Assembly (NCBI GenBank): GCA_002696025.1
Contig: NZQU01000002.1
Coordinates: 1-13,867 of the forward strand
Origin: Crocinitomicaceae bacterium
Lineage (GTDB): Bacteria; Bacteroidota; Bacteroidia; Flavobacteriales_D; Crocinitomicaceae
DNA: 13,867 bases
Direction of reading: 5' to 3'
In this document: positions 7,937-13,239 of the stretch, piece after piece
Layout: every line of letters starts with the position of its first letter
Numbering within the stretch: the first letter of the stretch is position 1
Notes under the pieces: generated by a model
What the model saw: the letters and a program-made list of their open reading frames with translations, nothing else
What the model was told of the DNA's origin: nothing
Databases searched by the model: none
Translations under genes and position numbers: made by a program

Positions 7937-9135
7937 CAAAAATTAAAAAGGCTTTAAAATTTATTGGGTTTACTCTTTTAGGGGTGTTTATACTTATTAA
8001 TTTATACATTGTTTTGTCAGGAAAATACTACATCTACAGTGGTGTTTCAAAAACATATTTAAGGGGTAAAAAAGGGCCGGGAATATATGATTTAGATTTT
8101 TTCTATAGTGCAAAAGCATCACCTTCAAACAAAACATATAAATGGAAAGAGCACCCAAAAAACAACAGTTACAAATTAACAGATGCTGAAGAGCAATATC
8201 AAGAAAAATGGAAAACAAGAGCATTTCTTGTTTTTAGATCAGACTCTTTGCTTTTTGAAAAATATCGAGGAGGTCATAATGCACAAACTGTTTCCAATTC
8301 TTTTTCTGCTGCCAAATCTGTAATCTCTTTTTTAATAGGGATTGCTATAGAGGAGGGAAAAATAAAAAGTATTGATGAGCCAGCTGGGAATTACCTGCCT
8401 GATTACAAAACCTTAGGACGAGAAAAAATAACCATTAGAGACTTGCTTTTAATGGCTTCAGGTCTTAACTGGGATGAAGGAAAACATCCTTTATCTCATA
8501 ATGCAGAAGGATATTATGGAGATGATTTAAAAGGTTTAATTTCGCGATTAAAGTCGGTTAACGAACCAGGAGTAACATTTGATTATCAAAGTGGAAATAC
8601 CCAAATTTTAGGCTTTATTTTAGAAAAAGCGACCGGAAAAACAATTACCACTTACATGAAAGAAAAGCTTTGGGATCCTCTTGGAGCTAGTGCAGATGCT
8701 TTTTGGTCACTTGATGAAGAAAATGGAAATGAAAAAGCATTTTGTTGTATGTATGCCAATGCTAGAGATTTTGCCTTGTTTGGTCGTTTATTAATGAATC
8801 ATGGAAATGTTGATGGAAAACAAATTGTCCCAAAAGGTTATATGCAAGAACTAATCAAAACACCTAAGCTTAATACAAAAGAAGGTATAAACAATTTAAG
8901 ATATGGTCTGCATACCTGGGTGTATTATAACAATGGCGATCCGGTTTATTATTGCAGGGGGCTTTTGGGCCAATATATCATGGCAATGCCATCAAAAGAT
9001 TTAATAATTGTTCGTCTTGGAGAAAAAAGAGAGCCTAACTTTGTTGATGTTAAGGAGCCTGAAAAGGTAGGGCATACTGAAGATATTTTTCAGTTTATAA
9101 AACTTGCAGAAAAAATATCTAATACAACTCAATGA
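7933..9135 (+). CDS. Membrane-anchored serine hydrolase, beta-lactamase/NylB-like fold
   Basis: This 400-residue protein starts with an uncleaved-looking hydrophobic anchor (about 8-29), so the enzyme domain should sit in the periplasm. The SxxK motif SAAK places the nucleophile at Ser125 and the general base at Lys128. The second motif is YQS (Tyr218 in FDYQSGNTQILG). At the position of the usual KTG/HxG box there is CRGLLGQYIMAMP, as in esterase-like members related to 6-aminohexanoate-dimer hydrolase, so it is unlikely to give true beta-lactam resistance. Possible substrates are small esters, amides or peptidoglycan fragments; the sequence does not decide. It overlaps lipB by ATGA at its start and the next gene by ATGA at its end, so it belongs firmly to the operon. 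Confidence 0.85.
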   Translation: MTKIKKALKFIGFTLLGVFILINLYIVLSGKYYIYSGVSKTYLRGKKGPGIYDLDFFYSAKASPSNKTYKWKEHPKNNSYKLTDAEEQYQEKWKTRAFLVFRSDSLLFEKYRGGHNAQTVSNSFSAAKSVISFLIGIAIEEGKIKSIDEPAGNYLPDYKTLGREKITIRDLLLMASGLNWDEGKHPLSHNAEGYYGDDLKGLISRLKSVNEPGVTFDYQSGNTQILGFILEKATGKTITTYMKEKLWDPLGASADAFWSLDEENGNEKAFCCMYANARDFALFGRLLMNHGNVDGKQIVPKGYMQELIKTPKLNTKEGINNLRYGLHTWVYYNNGDPVYYCRGLLGQYIMAMPSKDLIIVRLGEKREPNFVDVKEPEKVGHTEDIFQFIKLAEKISNTTQ

Positions 9136-9542
9136 AGAAAGAACTTTTAGGGCCTAAGGTAGAAAATGTTGCCATCGCAATTGCACAAAGCCAAAATGAA
9201 GAAGGAGAGAAAGTTTATTACGTATATTTATTGAATTTGCGGGATGATATTATGGAGGGAATTATAGTGTGCAGTAAGGGTTATGGAGAGGACCCTAATT
9301 TGGGAGAAAAAATAAAAACATCTACTTTAAGACATACCATCGAAGTTTTATTACCTAACGAAGCAGCTAAAATTGAGCCCATTATGGAAGAAGTGTTTTC
9401 ATTATATAACGAGTATTGGGTAAGCTTTTGGGTTGACGGAACCCTGTATGATAAGAAATATGTGTTTCACCCGGAGCAAATTTATGAATCCAATTTTAAA
9501 CACATAGATGCTTTAAATAAAAAGGGAATCTTACTATCTTAG
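9132..9542 (+). CDS. Conserved-looking small cytoplasmic protein, function unknown
   Basis: This 136-residue acidic soluble protein has no signal peptide or membrane segment. I do not recognise a characterised domain. The first half alternates strands (VAIAIAQ, EKVYYVYLLNL, MEGIIVCSKGYGEDP), followed by a conserved-looking LRHTIEVLLPNEAAKIEPI helix and the aromatic stretch NEYWVSFWVDGTLYDKKYVF. From memory, similar 130-residue proteins are frequent in Bacteroidota and are sometimes mislabelled as a phenylalanyl-tRNA synthetase subunit; nothing here supports that enzyme activity. It is the last gene of the isomerase-lipB operon, joined to the serine hydrolase by a four-base ATGA overlap. No obvious terminator hairpin follows in the 74 bases before the next start codon. 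Confidence 0.75.
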   Translation: MKKELLGPKVENVAIAIAQSQNEEGEKVYYVYLLNLRDDIMEGIIVCSKGYGEDPNLGEKIKTSTLRHTIEVLLPNEAAKIEPIMEEVFSLYNEYWVSFWVDGTLYDKKYVFHPEQIYESNFKHIDALNKKGILLS

Positions 9543-9560
9543 ATATTCGTTCTTAAGTTT

Positions 9561-9576
9561 TGGCACAAATCTTGAA
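9561..9576 (+). promoter_or_regulatory. Sigma-54-type (-24/-12) promoter for the small membrane protein
   Basis: TGGCACAAATCTTGAA fits the RpoN consensus TGGCACG-N4-TTGCW with exact spacing: TGGCAC at 9561-9566 and TTG at 9572-9574. The deviations are A for G at position 7 and A for C at the -12 base. Transcription would start near 9587, leaving about 30 bases before the ATG at 9617. A near-identical site precedes the DUF4476 gene at 11994-11979 on the other strand. Confidence 0.65.
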
Positions 9577-9616
9577 AGTAGTATTTGTAAAAAGAATAAA
9601 CCTAAAACTTAAGACC

Positions 9617-9934
9617 ATGAAAAACGCAAAACAAACCATAAAAAACACTAGAGTATTAGATTATCTTATAGCTCTTCTTGTGAGCATCACCCTTTTTGGA
9701 ATGTATCCAGAGTTTTATCAGCAAAACACATCAACAATCTTTATTTTATCTGCGATATTAATTTTTGAATCAACCAAGTTTGTTTCTATGGTTTTTAGAT
9801 ACTTTTTTGTCAAACAGTATTTTAAAAAACCTCAAAAAAAAGAAGCATTAAATGTTCATTATATAAGAGCAAGCTTTGGGGATCACATCTCCACAATGCA
9901 AAAAGAATTTGACATGAGAATTACTCAAGAGTAA
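9617..9934 (+). CDS. Small two-helix inner-membrane protein, unknown function
   Basis: This protein of 105 residues has a basic N-terminus (KNAKQTIKNTR), a first membrane segment (about 16-31), a short polar loop (EFYQQNTS) and a second segment (about 40-60). A basic stretch (FFVKQYFKKPQKK) and a roughly 30-residue soluble tail follow. The basic flanks suggest both ends face the cytoplasm. No known family is recognised. The reading frame stays open upstream to a TTG at 9560, but that codon lies within the sigma-54-like element and upstream of the predicted transcript start, so the ATG at 9617 is preferred. It is separate from the operon before it (74-base gap with its own promoter) and converges with the next gene across only 23 bases. 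Its own RpoN-type promoter suggests conditional expression. Confidence 0.7.
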   Translation: MKNAKQTIKNTRVLDYLIALLVSITLFGMYPEFYQQNTSTIFILSAILIFESTKFVSMVFRYFFVKQYFKKPQKKEALNVHYIRASFGDHISTMQKEFDMRITQE

Positions 9935-9957
9935 AAATCTAAATGAGCGGAAGGTCC

Positions 9958-10602
9958 TTACTTGGTCGGATTGCCTTCAATCAAAACATTGTATTTAGGT
10001 ATTTGAAAAAAATTTTTTCGCAATTTTTTTTCTTTTATTTTGTAGGCAGTTAAAACCATGTCTAAATTGTAATATTCATAGATTATTTTTAAACAAATAG
10101 ACTTCATTAATTTTATTCTTTCATAACTATTAAGTTTTGTATAGTTTTTGAAAAAATTGGGATTTAACGAATGTTCTGTAGAATAGAAAAAAGTCTTCGT
10201 GCCGGATTCACTTTTTTCAATAAGTTTATCACACATAATACCAAGAATTACTTCAGATTGTCTATAAATTTTATGGGTATAATCTATTGTATCATCACAA
10301 TGAGATGAGGTATAAAAAAGAGTGTCTATTCTTGATTTATTATTACCATAATAATATATTTTTTGCTGGTCGTCTCTAAATAATTGATGTCTTGCAAAAC
10401 TACCATTTGCTATATCTAGGAAAAATCCATTCTTTACGTAATAAGTGCATTTCGTTCCAAATTCTTTTTCTAAAAATTCAATTGAGTATTCGTCGTCTCT
10501 TGTATAATAATCGATTTTGTATTTAATGAAACCTTCAAAATCTTGAGTAAAAAATACAGTGCTGCTTAAAACACAATAAAGAATTAAAATTTGTTTTGTC
10601 AT
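9958..10602 (-). CDS. Secreted DUF4412/GLPGLI-like protein
   Basis: This 214-residue protein has a signal peptide (about 1-20, ending VFFTQ), so it is exported to the periplasm or outer envelope. The mature start FEGFIKYKIDY and the central VILGIMCDKLIEKS resemble secreted Bacteroidota proteins of the DUF4412 and GLPGLI type, which share a beta-rich fold and an 'ILG-x-x-C' turn. The link is by eye and uncertain. The C-terminal third is basic (KIKEKKLRKNFF). Two cysteines, in CDDTIDY and IMCDKL, might pair. Codon use is even more AT-rich than in its neighbours. A TAAATTTG box lies just upstream, and the gene appears monocistronic, since the upstream DUF4476 gene ends in its own terminator. No function can be assigned. 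Confidence 0.7.
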   Translation of the reverse strand: MTKQILILYCVLSSTVFFTQDFEGFIKYKIDYYTRDDEYSIEFLEKEFGTKCTYYVKNGFFLDIANGSFARHQLFRDDQQKIYYYGNNKSRIDTLFYTSSHCDDTIDYTHKIYRQSEVILGIMCDKLIEKSESGTKTFFYSTEHSLNPNFFKNYTKLNSYERIKLMKSICLKIIYEYYNLDMVLTAYKIKEKKLRKNFFQIPKYNVLIEGNPTK

Positions 10603-10628
10603 TTTTATATTAAGTTTGAAATCACTTC

Positions 10629-10636
10629 CAAATTTA
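10629..10636 (-). promoter_or_regulatory. Candidate -7 box for the DUF4412-like gene
   Basis: On the minus strand TAAATTTG matches the Bacteroidota -7 element TAnnTTTG, ending 26 bases before the start codon. A matching -33 TTG is not seen at the right distance, so the call is tentative. Confidence 0.4.
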
Positions 10637-10695
10637 AGTTTTTTTACTCTTTAATTTTGAATTAATACTTCAGGCATAAGAGAATTTCAGAACAT

Positions 10696-10741
10696 AAAAA
10701 AAAGGGAAAAACCTCATATATCAATGAGATAAATTTCCCTT
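10696..10741 (-). terminator. Intrinsic terminator of the DUF4476 gene
   Basis: AAGGGAAA (10702-10709) pairs with TTTCCCTT (10734-10741), and inside it CTCAT pairs with ATGAG. On the minus strand the stem is followed by an eight-base T-run (complement of the A-run 10696-10703). It begins 27 bases after the stop codon at 10768 and insulates the next minus-strand gene. Confidence 0.85.
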
Positions 10742-10767
10742 CTAATTTATAGAAATTGAATTCAGTA

Positions 10768-11919
10768 TTAGTGTTGAGACTCTATAAAATCGTTTAATTT
10801 TTCTTTGTCTGAACTAAAATCAAATGATGAATTTACTTGGTAATAATCATCTGGATTATAGCATCTTTTGTATGCATATTTAGCAAATTCAAGCTTTTCT
10901 TTGCTAAAGCTAAATTCCTCTAATATTTGTTTGATTTGATCTACAGTTAAACACGATTTAGCTGTTGCTTGTTTTGCAACAATCATTTTGTCACTGTCAA
11001 AACTAGCGTCCTCAATAGCAGCCATAATATTGCTCATGTCTTGTATCGGATTTACACAACCACCCATAGAAACTGGAGCAGAAGAAACAGGCGCCTCGTT
11101 AATTGTTGTTGTGGTTACTGTTGTGGTTACAGTCTCGTTAACTGTCACATCAGTTTGCCCAGAATTTATAGAAGTATTTGTGGTCATGTTTTCATTCATG
11201 TCCATATTGATGTTCATATTGGTGTTGTTTGGATTTGAATGAGTTGTTGTGTTCTCATTTATATTCATGCCGATATTCATATTTACATTGTCAGGGTTTG
11301 CGTTATTCATATTCCCATCATTAACGTTGATGTTCATATTTAAGCTTACATTTTCAGACTCTGTAGATTGATTCATTCCATCATTCATATTGATGTTCAT
11401 GCTAATATTTCCTCCATTAACGTTGCTATTCATATCTACATTACCACTATTTGAATTGTTATTAATAGTTGTTGTTTCTGTAACAGTAGTAGTTGTTGTA
11501 GACTGAACATTTTGTGTTTGAGCTTGAGTGTTTTGAACGGGAGCGGCGGGTGTTGCTGCGGCTTCTGTTGCCACAGGTGCATTTTGTTTTGTGCTGAAAT
11601 ATCTAAGTTTATATCCTCTTTTTGTGTTTACCAATCTAAAAGAGACTTCGTCATTGTGATTGGCATTTTCCCACCAAATGTTTTTTGAAACAGGCGCAAT
11701 GCTTTCGTCTTTAAAATAAATTTTAACACTGCTATTGGTTTGTTCTATTCCAGGAATTACCACTCTGGTTTTCGCGATTTCATTTTTTTTAACACCATCT
11801 AATATTACGTAAAAAGGCGTTGGATCTTCAGCAAAAACAACAAGTGTATTGGCTTGAGAAAAAGAAAAGAAAGAAAGCAAAACAAAAGAGATTGCTAATT
11901 GAAGTCTAGTTTTAATCAT
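10768..11919 (-). CDS. Secreted DUF4476 protein with Met/Asn-rich repeat linker
   Basis: This exported protein of 383 residues has three parts. A signal peptide (1-23, ending FSFSQA) leads into a beta-rich N-terminal domain (about 24-110, TLVVFAEDPTPFYVILDGVK). A long low-complexity linker (about 111-285) follows, then a C-terminal DUF4476 domain (about 288-381) with KMIVAKQATAKSCLTVDQI and FSFSKEKLEFAKYAYKRCYN. Cys288, Cys323 and Cys353 all fall in the last domain and could form a disulfide in the periplasm. The linker starts Ala/Pro/Gln-rich, then has two Thr/Val blocks (138-152 and 261-274) bracketing several copies of an N-x-N-M-N-I-N motif. DUF4476 has no established function. The gene is monocistronic, with a sigma-54-like promoter about 60 bases upstream and a strong terminator downstream, so it looks like a conditionally induced envelope protein. 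Confidence 0.85.
   Translation of the reverse strand: MIKTRLQLAISFVLLSFFSFSQANTLVVFAEDPTPFYVILDGVKKNEIAKTRVVIPGIEQTNSSVKIYFKDESIAPVSKNIWWENANHNDEVSFRLVNTKRGYKLRYFSTKQNAPVATEAAATPAAPVQNTQAQTQNVQSTTTTTVTETTTINNNSNSGNVDMNSNVNGGNISMNINMNDGMNQSTESENVSLNMNINVNDGNMNNANPDNVNMNIGMNINENTTTHSNPNNTNMNINMDMNENMTTNTSINSGQTDVTVNETVTTTVTTTTINEAPVSSAPVSMGGCVNPIQDMSNIMAAIEDASFDSDKMIVAKQATAKSCLTVDQIKQILEEFSFSKEKLEFAKYAYKRCYNPDDYYQVNSSFDFSSDKEKLNDFIESQH
11170..11451 (-). repeat. Degenerate in-frame repeats encoding a Met/Asn linker
   Basis: This stretch of the DUF4476 gene (residues about 157-250) is made of four or so imperfect units of roughly 20-27 residues. Each unit has a core such as ISMNINMND, LNMNINVND, VNMNIGMNINE or TNMNINMDMNE. 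On the plus strand it shows as recurring 'ttcatattgatgttcat'-like strings. The units have diverged at base level while keeping the alternating Asn/Met/Ile pattern, so the pattern seems selected in protein rather than being a fresh slippage product. Confidence 0.7.
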
Positions 11920-11978
11920 GATTAAATTTTTAAATTAAGTTATTAAATATAGTATTTTATTAATTACAAGCACCTCTT

Positions 11979-11994
11979 TTCAACAACTGTGCCA
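11979..11994 (-). promoter_or_regulatory. Sigma-54-type (-24/-12) promoter for the DUF4476 gene
   Basis: On the minus strand TGGCACAGTTGTTGAA has TGGCAC (11994-11989) and TTG (11983-11981) at the exact spacing of an RpoN promoter, with the same two consensus deviations as the site at 9561. Transcription would begin near 11968, giving a leader of about 49 bases. It lies wholly in the gap behind the SOUL gene, 26 bases past that gene's stop codon. Confidence 0.65.
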
Positions 11995-12019
11995 TTGTAA
12001 AATCAAAATAATAAGGAGC

Positions 12020-12607
12020 TTACTTTTCTAACTCAACTATAATTTCATTTCTGCGATTAAAGACTTCATAAGGAGGGTTGTATCCAAAAAAGTAAAACTT
12101 ATTTGTATGTGGAATTCCCTCTGTCTTGAGAGCCGTGATCAGTTTTTGTTTATACTTTTCTATTTTTTTATCATTTGCCCACCCACCAAAGCTAATAGCA
12201 GCTACTGTTTTTTTTGGAACTTGCTTGAACTTTATTTGAGAATTTTTTGGTTTTGGAAGTGTTTCTTTATTAAAATTTTTAGGAACCATAAACATCATGG
12301 TCATGGAGTCTTCAAGGGACATGCTTACCGGGGAGGTCATGGCTATTTTTTGGCTTTTTTCATTTTTTCCAAAGATATATCCAGCTAAAATGGAAAATCC
12401 CTTCCCCGATTCATCTTTATATTTGTTAGAGGAAAGCTTAACACTTGTAAATAATGCCGCATCATAGGTTCGGATTTCAAATGATTTAAATTTTTTATTT
12501 ACAACATAAGGGTATGTTTCAATGTTGTTACTGCTTTTAAAAGCAAATACTTGAATGACAACAAATGCACTCAAGATCACGCCTAGTAAGATCAATAATA
12601 TTTTCAT
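12020..12607 (-). CDS. Membrane-anchored SOUL-family haem-binding protein
   Basis: This protein of 195 residues has an N-terminal hydrophobic segment (about 2-22), either a signal peptide or an anchor, placing the SOUL domain outside the cytoplasm. The SOUL/HBP family binds haem or related tetrapyrroles. Family hallmarks here are VVNKKFKSFEIRTYDAALF (about 35-53), the GFSILAGYIFGKN loop, KIAMTSPVSM, and the C-terminal FFGYNPPYEVFNRRNEIIVEL. Haem ligation in bacterial SOUL proteins is variable and no ligand residue can be named with confidence. Its start codon overlaps the stop of the SRPBCC gene (ATGA at 12607-12604), so the two are translationally coupled. A weak stem just after the stop codon (complement of TAAGG-AGC-TTA near 12011-12022) might end the transcript but is not convincing. 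Confidence 0.88.
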   Translation of the reverse strand: MKILLILLGVILSAFVVIQVFAFKSSNNIETYPYVVNKKFKSFEIRTYDAALFTSVKLSSNKYKDESGKGFSILAGYIFGKNEKSQKIAMTSPVSMSLEDSMTMMFMVPKNFNKETLPKPKNSQIKFKQVPKKTVAAISFGGWANDKKIEKYKQKLITALKTEGIPHTNKFYFFGYNPPYEVFNRRNEIIVELEK

Positions 12608-13080
12608 TTTAATATAAGTTTATAAAGCTTTTCATTTTCTGCAAACTTTTTTAATTCTTTATTTTTTTCAATTAAAAATTTTGTCATATAATTTTTTAAA
12701 AATAAATAGTTCGCAATTTTTCCAATTGGCCCAAATGGAGATTCAAATTCAAACTCATCTGTCATTGTTGTTTTATTACCGATTTGTTTAAAACTGTGTT
12801 TGTGTGACATACTTTTAAATGCTCCTTTTAACATAACATCTTTAAACATATTTGGTTTATCATATTCTGTTATTTCAACACTTAGTTTTTGATATACACC
12901 TAAATGTCGTGCTCTCCAAGTTACAGATTCACCAAATTCAATAAATCCAGAAGTTTTTCCAGCAACTGCTTTTTCATTTGTTTTTTTTGTAGATAATGTA
13001 TGAAGATCAATACTTCTGGCGAGATCAAAAACTCGATCTATGGGGGCATCAATAATTGTTTCTATTTTAATTTTTGGCAT
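12604..13080 (-). CDS. SRPBCC (START/Bet v1-like) ligand-binding protein
   Basis: This is a cytoplasmic protein of 158 residues with the START/Bet v1 fold, which forms a deep hydrophobic pocket for lipids, polyketides or similar molecules. It starts with the typical strand IKIETIIDAPIDRVFDLARSIDLH, continues through SGFIEFGESVTWRARHLGV and KGAFKSMSHKHSFKQIG, and ends with a long C-terminal helix (about 125-155, NYMTKFLIEKNKELKKFAE) that closes the pocket. Similar Bacteroidota proteins are sometimes named 'cell division inhibitor'; there is no evidence for that here. From memory, relatives often sit near photolyase or other light-response genes, which is not visible in this window. It is the first gene of a two-gene operon with the SOUL protein and is divergent from the symporter gene. 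No consensus promoter was recognised in the 159-base gap upstream. Confidence 0.85.
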   Translation of the reverse strand: MPKIKIETIIDAPIDRVFDLARSIDLHTLSTKKTNEKAVAGKTSGFIEFGESVTWRARHLGVYQKLSVEITEYDKPNMFKDVMLKGAFKSMSHKHSFKQIGNKTTMTDEFEFESPFGPIGKIANYLFLKNYMTKFLIEKNKELKKFAENEKLYKLILK

Positions 13081-13239
13081 TTGAAACTTATTATATTTAT
13101 TCCTTTATCTAGACAGCTATTCAATTTTTGGTTTAAGTTGCACTGTGTTTTGTTCATATTCTAAATTTAGTCATTGGCATCGATATAATTAAAACATATT
13201 TATTTATTTTTATCTACGTTAAGTTTAATGCCAAACCAT

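Noticed and set aside
7933..9135. Antibiotic-resistance beta-lactamase
   Set aside because: Only the fold and SxxK motif agree; the third motif differs and the gene sits in a housekeeping operon, so a resistance role is not supported.
9543..9560. Terminator for the isomerase-lipB operon
   Set aside because: Only a weak CTTA/TAAG pairing is visible with no T-run, so a terminator cannot be supported here.
9560..9616. TTG-initiated extension of the small membrane protein
   Set aside because: The extension overlaps the sigma-54-like element and precedes the predicted transcript start; the ATG at 9617 begins a normal basic N-terminus.
10969..11242. Two plus-strand open frames across the DUF4476 linker
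   Set aside because: They are complements of the Thr/Val and Met/Asn repeats and their Val/Thr-rich or His-rich make-up is explained by that.
11170..11451. CRISPR-like array from the recurring 'ttcatattgatgttcat' strings
   Set aside because: The repeats are imperfect, unevenly spaced, in frame within a protein and have no unique spacers.
13174..13192. TTGGCATCGATATAAT as a promoter before the symporter
   Set aside because: TTGGCA and TATAAT are only four bases apart, and a sigma-54 reading lacks TTG at the -12 position; neither spacing works.
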